From positions 1-38,160 of the forward strand of contig JAFGTD010000319.1 in NCBI GenBank assembly GCA_016934295.1: a stretch of DNA of 38,160 nucleotides, in the 5' to 3' direction. The notes beneath the pieces were generated by a model. It ran no database searches, was not told where the DNA came from, and worked only from the letters and a program-made list of their open reading frames with translations. The stretch is from Acidobacteriota bacterium. Lineage in GTDB: Bacteria > Acidobacteriota > UBA6911. A program made the translations under genes and the position numbers. Positions 23,553-30,815 of the stretch are shown one piece after another (position 1 is the stretch's first letter; each line of letters begins with the position of its first letter).

Positions 23553-25652
23553 ATGAGTATCAATAGCAAATATGAAAAACTCCTTGAGCCCGGATACATA
23601 GGATCGGTACAAACGAGAAATCGTATGATCAAATCGGGTGCCGGCATGCTGATGTGGCACCAGGACGACCTGCATATGCGCCCGGAGGTCCTGGCATTCT
23701 ACGAGGGTATTGCAAGAGGCGGCGTCGGCCTCCTGATCGTGGAATCGCCGACCGTCGATTATCCAAGAGGCGTTCGCTGGAAAGAAAGGTACCGTATCGA
23801 CGACGACAAATACATTCCGGGCCTCGTGGAACTCGTGGAAATCATTCACAAGCACGGCTGCCCCACATTCATGCAGATGAACCACGACGGCCCCTGGGAG
23901 GTCAAGCTTCCTTTTGTGCCGGAACCGATGTACGACGGACCGCCTATCGGCGCATCCCCTGTCAGCTTCACGGAAGGGGCTGCCGACTTCCACAAGGAAC
24001 CCCCTCATCCGCTCACGGCCGGGGAGATTCAGGAAATCGTGGACAAGTTCGCGGCCGCTGCGGTCCGGGCTCAAAAGGCCGGTTTCGACGGCGTGGACAT
24101 TAATGCCGCCAGCAGCCATCTCCTGCATAATTTCTTCTCTCCCTTCTTCAACAGGCGCGAGGACGAATACGGCGGAAGCGTCGAAAACAGGGCGCGTTTC
24201 GCGGTGGAAGTCATTCAGGCGATTAAAAAGCGCACCGGCCAGGACTTCCCTCTCTCCATTACCATCAACAACTTCGAATTAGGCCGGGTTATCGGCGTCG
24301 ACGACAGCAAATGCCTCACTCACGAAGACAGCCGGAAAATCGCCCGGCTGTTGGAGCAGGCGGGTGCCGACGCTATCCAGGTCCGAAGCCATATCCTGGG
24401 ATATCACGTCGGCGCGTATCTTCCGGATACGCTTTTCTATCCGGAACCTCCCTTCCCGCCGGAATCCTTCCCGGAACAGTACGACTCCAGCGACAAAGGC
24501 GTCGGCGCCAACATACCGGGAGCTGCCGGGATTAAAAGCGCCGTTTCCATTCCGGTCATCACGGTAGGCAAACTCGATGCGGATCTTGGAGAGAAAGCCA
24601 TCCGGGAGGGCAAGATTGACTTTATCGCAATGACCCGGCGTCTGCTGGCAGATCCCGATTATCCCAGGAAGATAGCCGAGGGACGTCTGGACGATATCCA
24701 GCCCTGCACCGGATGCGACAACTGCCTGGGAAGCCGTCGCTGCCGCATCAACGGCCTGCTGGGCACGCCGTACAACACCATCGAAAAAGCGAAAAAGAAA
24801 AGGAAGGTACTCGTTATCGGCGGCGGTCCCGCCGGGATGTCGGCAGCCCGTGTCTCCGCACTCCGGGGACACGACGTGACTCTTTACGAGAAATCCAACA
24901 TGCTTGGAGGGCTGCTTCCGATTGCTTCGATCGTCAAGGGTCCCCGCCCTGAAGATCTGTCGCTTATCATCCACTATTTCTCGCGCCAGCTTGCCAAGCT
25001 CGGCGTCAGAGTGGAACTGGGTAAAGAAGCGGACATGGCCGTAGTGGACGCGATCGAGCCCGACGTGGTTTTCCTCGCCGCCGGCGGCACCTCTACCATT
25101 CCGAAGATCCCGGGTATCGACGGGCCGAATGTCGTCAACGGGGCGGCTCTTCATCAAAAGCTCAAATTCGCATTGAAGTTTTTCAAACCGGAAACGCTCC
25201 GGAAGCTGACCAAACTCTACATGCCGCTGGGCAAGAAGGTGATTGTAATCGGCGGCGCCATTCAGGGGTGCGAACTCGCCGAATTTCTTACCAAAAGGGG
25301 CCGTGAAGTCACGGTGGTCGAGACCGGCGAGATAATGGGCGACGGCATGGTGGACGCGATGATGGACTACCTCTTTAACTGGTTCCATAAGAAGGGCGTA
25401 AAACTCATCAGCGGAGTCAAAGAGTATGTAGAAATCACGGGCAAAGGCCTGACCATTATCGATCGGGACGGCAACAAGCAGGTCCTTGAAGCGGACACTA
25501 TCGCGACAGCCCTGCCGTTGACACCCAATAACGAGCTGCTGGAAAAACTCAAGGCGGTCGTTCCGGAAGTCTATGCCATAGGGGACTGCAATGAACCGCT
25601 GCTGATTGCGGACGCCATCGGAACCGGGCTCCGCACCGCCAGAGAAATATAA
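23553..25652 (+). CDS. 2,4-dienoyl-CoA reductase / old yellow enzyme-like FMN, FeS and FAD oxidoreductase
   Basis: This 699-residue protein has three parts. Residues 1-375 form an OYE-type FMN barrel (RNRMIKSGAG near the start, FFNRREDEYGGSVENRARF at 199-217, FIAMTRRLLADPDYP at 357-371). A cluster segment contains Cys385, Cys388, Cys391 and Cys397, tighter than the C-x2-C-x3-C-x11-C of E. coli FadH. Residues 415-699 form a FAD/NAD(P) domain (VLVIGGGPAGMSAARVS, then VIVIGGAIQGCELAEFLTKR and YAIGDCNEPLLIADAI). The active-site stretch reads DINAASSHL, with His189 where FadH has its Tyr. It should reduce an unsaturated CoA ester or enone using NAD(P)H. Translation probably starts at ATG 23553 after repeat element 5. 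Confidence 0.92.
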   Translation: MSINSKYEKLLEPGYIGSVQTRNRMIKSGAGMLMWHQDDLHMRPEVLAFYEGIARGGVGLLIVESPTVDYPRGVRWKERYRIDDDKYIPGLVELVEIIHKHGCPTFMQMNHDGPWEVKLPFVPEPMYDGPPIGASPVSFTEGAADFHKEPPHPLTAGEIQEIVDKFAAAAVRAQKAGFDGVDINAASSHLLHNFFSPFFNRREDEYGGSVENRARFAVEVIQAIKKRTGQDFPLSITINNFELGRVIGVDDSKCLTHEDSRKIARLLEQAGADAIQVRSHILGYHVGAYLPDTLFYPEPPFPPESFPEQYDSSDKGVGANIPGAAGIKSAVSIPVITVGKLDADLGEKAIREGKIDFIAMTRRLLADPDYPRKIAEGRLDDIQPCTGCDNCLGSRRCRINGLLGTPYNTIEKAKKKRKVLVIGGGPAGMSAARVSALRGHDVTLYEKSNMLGGLLPIASIVKGPRPEDLSLIIHYFSRQLAKLGVRVELGKEADMAVVDAIEPDVVFLAAGGTSTIPKIPGIDGPNVVNGAALHQKLKFALKFFKPETLRKLTKLYMPLGKKVIVIGGAIQGCELAEFLTKRGREVTVVETGEIMGDGMVDAMMDYLFNWFHKKGVKLISGVKEYVEITGKGLTIIDRDGNKQVLEADTIATALPLTPNNELLEKLKAVVPEVYAIGDCNEPLLIADAIGTGLRTAREI

Positions 25653-25655
25653 AGA

Positions 25656-25730
25656 CCGTTTCCCGTTTCCCGTTCCCCGTTTCCGGTTTCCCGTTAAAAG
25701 CATAAAACCAAAACGGGGATCGAGAAACGA
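25656..25730. repeat. GGGAAAC-family inverted repeat, element 6 (left of the four-helix-bundle gene)
   Basis: A long left arm (25656-25696, four GTTTCCCGTT-like words) is followed by the loop AAAGCATAAAACC and a short, decayed right arm (AAAACGGGGATCGAGAAACG). Unlike the other elements, its right arm is much shorter than the left. The four-helix-bundle gene starts 8 bases later. Confidence 0.82.
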
Positions 25731-25737
25731 TATAGAC

Positions 25738-26127
25738 ATGAAAATTGGACACTTTGAAGAAATTGAAGCATGGCAATTGGCAAGAGCGTTAACCCAGCAG
25801 ATTTACAATTTGACGAAAAAGGATAAATCCTCCAGAGATTTCAATTTGAAAAGACAGATTCAGAGCGCAGCAAGTTCAACAATGAATAACATTACTGAGG
25901 GATTCGATTCAGACACCAATGCTGAATTCCTCCGTTTTCTTCGGTATGCAAAACGCTCATGCTCAGAAGTTCAAAGTCAGCTCTATATAGCAATGGATCA
26001 AGAGTATGTTTCAGAGTCTGAGTTTCGTAATACGTACAAACATGCTGGCCGAACCCGCGCAACCATACGCGGTTTTATTAGATATTTGTTATCCTATGAG
26101 CAAAGTTCATCTAAACAACGGAATTGA
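25738..26127 (+). CDS. Four-helix-bundle protein of the bS23 / 23S rRNA intervening-sequence family
   Basis: This 129-residue protein matches the small four-helix-bundle family first seen in 23S rRNA intervening sequences: FEEIEAWQLARALTQQIYNL (helix 1), LKRQIQSAASSTMNNITEGF (helix 2 with the typical N-I-x-E-G), TNAEFLRFLRYAKRSCSEVQ (helix 3) and a C-terminal helix with RTRATIRGFIRYLL. Avd, the accessory protein of diversity-generating retroelements, has the same fold. The biochemical role of stand-alone members is unknown; nucleic-acid binding is suspected. The gene is more AT-rich than its catabolic neighbours and is enclosed by GGGAAAC repeat arms on both sides, so it looks inserted together with them. 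ATG 25738 has no clear ribosome-binding site. Confidence 0.9.
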   Translation: MKIGHFEEIEAWQLARALTQQIYNLTKKDKSSRDFNLKRQIQSAASSTMNNITEGFDSDTNAEFLRFLRYAKRSCSEVQSQLYIAMDQEYVSESEFRNTYKHAGRTRATIRGFIRYLLSYEQSSSKQRN

Positions 26128-26171
26128 CCGTTTTCCGGTGACCTTAACGGGAAACCTGAAACGGGAAACGG
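26128..26171. repeat. GGGAAAC-family repeat, element 7 (right of the four-helix-bundle gene)
   Basis: This begins at the base after the four-helix-bundle stop codon. A short left arm (CCGTTTTCCGGT) is followed by a long right arm at 26146-26171 (AACGGGAAACCTGAAACGGG plus AAACGG), the exact complement of the left-arm words of elements 3 and 5. Element 6 has a long left arm and this one a long right arm, so together they form a single inverted repeat with the gene in its loop. Confidence 0.85.
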
Positions 26172-26177
26172 CAGTAT

Positions 26178-27395
26178 ATGGGAAAAAAGGTTTTTGAGGA
26201 TCTGAAGATTGCAGCATTCAGCTGGGCCATGGTCGGCCCGCTGACGCTGAAGTTCTTCGCCGATCACGGGGCGACGGTTATCCGGGTGGAGACGAGTCTT
26301 CGCCCCTGCGTCACACGAACGTCCGCGCCATACAAAGACAATATCCCGGGCATCAATCGAAGCGGGTACTTCAACCATTTCAGTGCCAACATGATGAGCC
26401 TGTCTCTGAACATGAAAAGTCCTGAAGGATTGAGCGTAGCCAGGGAACTGATCGCCTGGTCGGACGTTGTCATGGAAAATTTCACCCCGGGCGTCATGGA
26501 CAAATGGGGACTCGGATACGAAGAGCTGAAGAAGATCAAGCCCGACATCATCATGGTGCGGCAAAACGGCTTTGGAATTGAAGGCCCCTATAAAAACCTG
26601 GCCGCATTCGGAATGATTCTGGCGGCTATTGCCGGAATCCCCAACTATATCGGCTGGCCCGATGGAGGTCCCCTGCCCGTCGGCGTAGGCGCCTATACGG
26701 ACAGCATCAGCCCGCGTTTTGCCTCTGCCGCATTGATCGCGGCGCTGGACTATCGCGACAGGACGGGCAAAGGCCAGCTAATCGACCTGGCGCAGTTTGA
26801 GACCGCGCTCTATTTCCTGATGCCGGGACTTCTCGACACCGCGGCCAACGGTAGAGAACCCGTCCGCAACGGCAACGCCGTAGACTGCGCTGCGCCGCAC
26901 AATGTGTATCCCTGCAGGGGAGAGGAACGATGGTGCACTATCGCGGCAACCGACGAGGTCCAATGGAAGGCGCTTTGCGGCGCCATGGGCAAATCCGAAC
27001 TGGCACAGGATCCGCGATTCGACACATTGCAGCACAGGAAGGAAAACGAAAAGGCACTGGATGCGGAAATTGAAGCGTGGACGGTCGAACGAACACCTGA
27101 AGAGGTGATGACCGTACTACAGGCAGCAGGCGTAGCCGCCGGAGTGGTCGAAAATGCGTCCGATGTATTTAAGGATCCCCAGCTGCGCCGGCGGGGTCTT
27201 TTCTGGCCCATGCAGCACGACGAGATGGGCGAATTCACGCACTTGGGAACCAGCATGATCCTGTCGAAGACGCCTGCACAGGCGACAAAGCCAAGCCCCT
27301 GCATTGGAGAACATAACGAATACGTAATTACTAAGGTCCTGGGCAAGACGGATGAGGAATTTGTGGAGCTGCTTGTCGCGGGCGCGCTTGAATAA
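26178..27395 (+). CDS. CaiB/BaiF family (class III) CoA-transferase, copy 3
   Basis: This 405-residue protein has the class III motifs FFADHGATVIRVET (26-39), SLSLNMKSPEGLSVARELI, FTPGVMDKWGLGYEEL and the catalytic Asp175 in GAYTDSISPR, followed by DRTGKGQLIDLA. The C terminus ends with the usual PCIGEHNEYV segment. It should transfer CoA between carboxylates. No obvious ribosome-binding site other than the repeat's own GGGAAA words precedes ATG 26178. It is followed 18 bases later by the enoyl-CoA hydratase gene, so the two are probably co-translated and act in sequence. Confidence 0.93.
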   Translation: MGKKVFEDLKIAAFSWAMVGPLTLKFFADHGATVIRVETSLRPCVTRTSAPYKDNIPGINRSGYFNHFSANMMSLSLNMKSPEGLSVARELIAWSDVVMENFTPGVMDKWGLGYEELKKIKPDIIMVRQNGFGIEGPYKNLAAFGMILAAIAGIPNYIGWPDGGPLPVGVGAYTDSISPRFASAALIAALDYRDRTGKGQLIDLAQFETALYFLMPGLLDTAANGREPVRNGNAVDCAAPHNVYPCRGEERWCTIAATDEVQWKALCGAMGKSELAQDPRFDTLQHRKENEKALDAEIEAWTVERTPEEVMTVLQAAGVAAGVVENASDVFKDPQLRRRGLFWPMQHDEMGEFTHLGTSMILSKTPAQATKPSPCIGEHNEYVITKVLGKTDEEFVELLVAGALE

Positions 27396-27413
27396 TCATA
27401 CGGAGGTTTCATT

Positions 27414-28292
27414 ATGGATTTGGAATTTGTCAAATACGAAAAAGAGAAACAGGTAGCATTCATTACCCTGAATCGACCGGACAGGCTTAATGCCATCGGC
27501 CCGGAAATATACCACGACTGGGGATCGGCTCTGGATGAGGCCGAAAGTGACGACGATGTGAAGGTCGTCGTTTTCAAGGGTGAAGGCAAGGCCTTCAGCG
27601 CCGGCGCCGACCTGACGGGCGTCGGTTATGTTTACGGCATGAAGGATCCCAAGCCGGGGGAAAGAGGAAAACAGCGCATTCCCCTGAGAGTCAAATTCGA
27701 GTTCGACCGGCGCGTTTTTCTGGATTTCCACAGAAGAATTCTTTTCTGCAAAAAGCTGACGATTGCCCAGTTGCACAAGTATTGCCTCGGCATTGCATTC
27801 AATATTATATCTCACTGCGATATGATCCTCGCCAGCGAGGACTGCCTTATGGGACACGTTGAGGAGCGTCTCGGCCAGGGCGGCATGACGCTCACTCCCA
27901 TCATGATACTTCGCTGCGGATTCACTCGAGCGATGGAGCTTTGCCTTACCGGCCGAAAATTCAACGGCATCAAGGCGGCGGAATACCAGTTGATCAACAA
28001 AGCCGTACCGGCAGACAAACTCGATGAAGAGGTCCGAAACCTGGCGCACGGCCTGTGCCTGCATCCCAAGGACGGCATCGCGGTCGGCAAGGCGATGCGG
28101 GAGATGATTTATACGACCATGGGCATCGATCGCGGACTGGTCGATCATTACATCATGCACACACTGCAAACCAACAGGGTCCTGGACGAGGATGAAGTCA
28201 ATTTCTTCAAAATGAGACGGGATAAGGGTGTTCGAGAGGCCGCTCACGAAAAGCACGATCGATTCAAGGTCCTCGACGATTTCGATAATTAA
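27414..28292 (+). CDS. Enoyl-CoA hydratase/isomerase family protein
   Basis: This 292-residue protein is a crotonase-fold enzyme: ITLNRPDRLNAIGPEIY (17-33), the first oxyanion-hole segment GKAFSAGADLTG (58-69), the second at KYCLGIAFNIISHCDMILAS, and Glu150 in GHVEERLGQGG in the place of a catalytic Glu. The usual NG-x-A-x-GGG segment is altered to HKYCLGIAF, so substrate handling may differ. There is a charged insertion at about 70-100 (DPKPGERGKQRIPLRVKFEF), and the protein is longer than the usual 260. GGAGG lies 7 bases before ATG. It may hydrate an unsaturated CoA ester or cleave a C-C bond like other crotonases. Confidence 0.9.
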   Translation: MDLEFVKYEKEKQVAFITLNRPDRLNAIGPEIYHDWGSALDEAESDDDVKVVVFKGEGKAFSAGADLTGVGYVYGMKDPKPGERGKQRIPLRVKFEFDRRVFLDFHRRILFCKKLTIAQLHKYCLGIAFNIISHCDMILASEDCLMGHVEERLGQGGMTLTPIMILRCGFTRAMELCLTGRKFNGIKAAEYQLINKAVPADKLDEEVRNLAHGLCLHPKDGIAVGKAMREMIYTTMGIDRGLVDHYIMHTLQTNRVLDEDEVNFFKMRRDKGVREAAHEKHDRFKVLDDFDN

Positions 28293-28304
28293 TAATAACG
28301 TTCA

Positions 28305-28371
28305 GCGTTTCCCGTTTCCGGTTCCCGGTTATGTTTTTAACGGGAAACGGGAAACGGGGAACGGGAAACGG
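28305..28371. repeat. GGGAAAC-family inverted repeat, element 8
   Basis: The left arm is GCGTTTCCCGTTTCCGGTTC plus CCGGTT, the loop is ATGTTTT, and the right arm has four AACGGGAAAC-type words. The ATG of the next gene begins 8 bases after the right arm with no other ribosome-binding site. Confidence 0.87.
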
Positions 28372-28378
28372 ATAAGTC

Positions 28379-29749
28379 ATGGACGCTGCCGTTCTTTTTG
28401 CCCGGAACTTCGCGAATACAAAATTCGAAAATCTTTCTCTAGAAGTTGTTCATGCAACCAAGAAGGAAATACTGGATCTTCTGGGTGTCGCCCTGGGCGG
28501 CATCGCACAACCGGGCGCCACGCATGTATGCAAGTTGATGCAAGAATGGGGCGGCAAAGAGGAAAGCAGCATTATAGGAAGCGGCCTGAAAGTTCCGGCG
28601 CCGAATGCGGCCCAGGCAAACGCCACCATGGCGCACGCCCTGGATTTTGATGATGTCCATGAAGCGGCCGTCATGCACCCCGGGATTGCGGCTATCCCGG
28701 TTGCGATGGCTGTGGCGGAGGCTGAAGGAAATTTCAGCGGCAGAGAACTGATCACGGCTACGGCCCTGGGCGTCGACATGATGTGCCGGCTGGCCCTCGC
28801 GACCACTCCCGGGAAAAATCCCATAGATTTGGGCTGGCATCTGACTTCCCTGTTCGGCTTCGTAGGATCGGCGGCGACGGCGGCCAGGATTATGGGCCTG
28901 CCCGAAGAAAAAATCGTCGACGCCATCGGAATCGGCTACCACCAGTGCGCGGGCAACGGCCAGTGCGTCAAGGACGGGGCGCTGACCAAGAGGCTGGGAC
29001 CGGGATTCGCCATCAAGGGAGGCATCACGGCTGCGCTCCTGGCTAAAGCCGGCGTAACAGGTTCGACGAACAGCTTTGAAGGCGAATGGGGCCTCTACAA
29101 GCAATATATGCATGGAGACTACAGCCGGGAAATTCTGACACAGGATCTGGGGAAACGTTTCGAAGGAGCCAACGTCGCCATAAAACCCTATCCCTGCTGC
29201 CGCGGCATTCATCCAGCGATCGACGCCGGACTGGCCCTGGCTATCGAGGACGGCATCCGAAGCGAGGACATAAAGGAAATCGTATTAACCGTGACCGACG
29301 CGCACCTTTCCCTGCTCTGCACGCCGGAAGACGCCAAAAAGTCGCCGAGAAGTTCCGTGGATGCCCAGTTCAGCATTCCCTGGGGCGTGGCGTCGGCCAT
29401 CGTAGGCAAACGGGTAGGTCTGGATGACTTTACCGAAAGTGCCATCACCAACAAAGACGTTCTGGAAGTCACGCAGAAGATGCGACTTGAAACGGACAAC
29501 GCGCTGAGCAAGCCGGGACCGGATCCCACCCGGGTAAAGGTCATCACAAACGACGGCAAGGTTTTTGAGAAAGTGGTCCAAATCCCTCTCGGCAGTCTCG
29601 ACCGGCCCATGTCGTTCGATGACTGCGCAAACAAATTCAGGGATTGCGCAAGAATTCTAGATTCCGAACATGTGGAAAGAATTATTGAATTGGTCGACCG
29701 ACTGGAAAAGCTGGACGATATTCGGGAAATAATTAAACTTTTAATATAA
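28379..29749 (+). CDS. MmgE/PrpD family protein (2-methylcitrate dehydratase / cis-aconitate decarboxylase-like)
   Basis: This 456-residue protein has the complete MmgE/PrpD length. Family landmarks are NATMAHALDFDDVHEAAVMH followed by PG (81-102), the helical AIPVAMAVAEAEG, MMCRLALATTPGKNP, GWHLTSLFGFVGSAATAARI, and the C-terminal IKPYPCCRGIHPAIDAGLAL. Members dehydrate 2-methylcitrate or decarboxylate cis-aconitate; in degradation clusters of anaerobes relatives often act on other branched di- or tricarboxylic acids. It follows the hydratase and repeat element 8. The ATG has only the repeat words upstream. A substrate with vicinal carboxylates is a reasonable inference, no more. Confidence 0.92.
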   Translation: MDAAVLFARNFANTKFENLSLEVVHATKKEILDLLGVALGGIAQPGATHVCKLMQEWGGKEESSIIGSGLKVPAPNAAQANATMAHALDFDDVHEAAVMHPGIAAIPVAMAVAEAEGNFSGRELITATALGVDMMCRLALATTPGKNPIDLGWHLTSLFGFVGSAATAARIMGLPEEKIVDAIGIGYHQCAGNGQCVKDGALTKRLGPGFAIKGGITAALLAKAGVTGSTNSFEGEWGLYKQYMHGDYSREILTQDLGKRFEGANVAIKPYPCCRGIHPAIDAGLALAIEDGIRSEDIKEIVLTVTDAHLSLLCTPEDAKKSPRSSVDAQFSIPWGVASAIVGKRVGLDDFTESAITNKDVLEVTQKMRLETDNALSKPGPDPTRVKVITNDGKVFEKVVQIPLGSLDRPMSFDDCANKFRDCARILDSEHVERIIELVDRLEKLDDIREIIKLLI

Positions 29750-29762
29750 GCAGATACTTTAT

Positions 29763-29844
29763 TTGGAGTGCGGCAGCAAGCTGCCGCCTTTGTTACGATT
29801 TTGTATATCGACGCAAAGGCGCAAGCAAGCTTGCGCACTCCAAA
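29763..29844. repeat. Nested three-stem inverted repeat between mmgE/prpD and the SDR gene
   Basis: An outer stem (TTTGGAGTGCG ... CGCACTCCAAA) encloses two smaller palindromes, CGGCAGCAAGCTGCCG on the left and GCGCAAGCAAGCTTGCGC on the right, with an additional CCTTTG/CAAAGG pairing between them. The shape resembles the paired REP units of other bacteria. A run of A bases follows. It does not share words with the GGGAAAC family. Confidence 0.8.
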
Positions 29845-29885
29845 AAAACCAGCTTTCAATTTTCAATTAGTGAGGAGGCAGTTCG

Positions 29886-30731
29886 ATGGGTAACGCTTTA
29901 AGTGGAAAAGTAGCATTCGTTACAGGTGCGGCGGCAAAGCGCGGCATGGGAAGAGCGGTTGCCGTGCGTCTGGCGCAGGAAGGCGCCGATGTGATGGTAA
30001 CCGATGTATTCGCCTCGCCCAAAAGCGCATGGGCCGGAGACGAGAACTGGAAAGGGCTGGAAGATGTCGTCAAGGAAATTGAGGCCCTTGGAAGAAAAGC
30101 CGCTTCGGCCGTGGCAAGCGTGGACAATCTGGCCCAGTGCGAAGCGGCCGTCAAAGAGACGATCGACAAGCTGGGCCGGATCGACATCCTGGTCAACTGC
30201 GCCGGAACGCGCGGTCCCGTAGGCGTGAACATAGTCGACGGCGACGTAAAAGACTGGGAGGCGTTGTTTGACGTAAACGCGATCGGGACGATGGTCGTTT
30301 CCAAGGCCGTCGGCAAGGAAATGATCCGTCAGAACCAGGGCGGGAAAATCGTGCATATCGCCTCGGCCGCAGGCAAACTTCCCTGCCCCGGCAGCGCCGC
30401 CTATGCCGCGTCCAAGTGGGCCGTCATCGGCATTACCCAGGCCCTGGCCATGGAGCTGGCTCCCTACAAGATCAACGTCAACTCGATCAATCCCGGCTTC
30501 TTCGCCACCAACCTCCGCGACGACGATGCAACCATGCACAGCAAGGAAAAAGGCATCACGGTGGAAGAATTCCGGAAAAACGAATACAAGATGCTTTCCG
30601 ACATGGTGCCCCTGAAGCGTATGGGAACCGTCGAGGACATCGCCAACCTGATCTTCTTCCTGGTGACCGACCAGTCGGAATACCTGACAGGAGTGGATAT
30701 CAACATCACCGGTGGGACATTGATGCATTAA
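29886..30731 (+). CDS. Short-chain dehydrogenase/reductase, copy 2
   Basis: This 281-residue SDR has a modified nucleotide motif TGAAAKRGMG (13-22), two residues longer than the usual T-G-x3-G-x-G, then NCAG (104-107), Ser160 in HIASAAG and the active pair Tyr173/Lys177 (YAASK). An insertion near residues 42-58 (VFASPKSAWAGDENWKGL) lengthens the loop after the second strand. The C terminus has VDINITGG, typical of the family. GAGGAGG precedes ATG 29886. It is the penultimate gene of the run and is followed by another SDR after repeat element 9; the two may act on successive hydroxyl groups or as a heteromer as in BbsCD-type enzymes, but this is inference. Confidence 0.92.
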   Translation: MGNALSGKVAFVTGAAAKRGMGRAVAVRLAQEGADVMVTDVFASPKSAWAGDENWKGLEDVVKEIEALGRKAASAVASVDNLAQCEAAVKETIDKLGRIDILVNCAGTRGPVGVNIVDGDVKDWEALFDVNAIGTMVVSKAVGKEMIRQNQGGKIVHIASAAGKLPCPGSAAYAASKWAVIGITQALAMELAPYKINVNSINPGFFATNLRDDDATMHSKEKGITVEEFRKNEYKMLSDMVPLKRMGTVEDIANLIFFLVTDQSEYLTGVDINITGGTLMH

Positions 30732-30734
30732 AGA

Positions 30735-30804
30735 GGTTTCCCGTTCCGGGTTTCCCGTTTCCCGTTTTTAACTGATGGGGAACGGGGACGGAATCGGGTA
30801 ACGG
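30735..30804. repeat. GGGAAAC-family inverted repeat, element 9
   Basis: The left arm is GGTTTCCCGTTCCGGGTTTC plus CCGTTTCCCGTT, the loop is TTTAACTGA and the right arm (TGGGGAACGGGGACGGAATC plus GGGTAACGG) is the most diverged of the set. Its last bases lead into the GGAGG of the next gene. Confidence 0.83.
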
Positions 30805-30815
30805 AGGTTACTACA

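Noticed and set aside
24279-25739. 486-codon minus-strand open frame over the OYE gene
   Set aside because: Shadow frame of a strongly conserved FMN/FAD enzyme; the N terminus is translated repeat sequence.
25738-26127. Diversity-generating retroelement accessory protein (Avd)
   Set aside because: The fold family is the same, but no reverse transcriptase or template/variable repeat pair was seen in the window.
12787-30804. CRISPR array interpretation of the repeated GGGAAAC words
   Set aside because: Copies are kilobases apart, are inverted repeats with protein-coding genes between them, and no cas gene is present.
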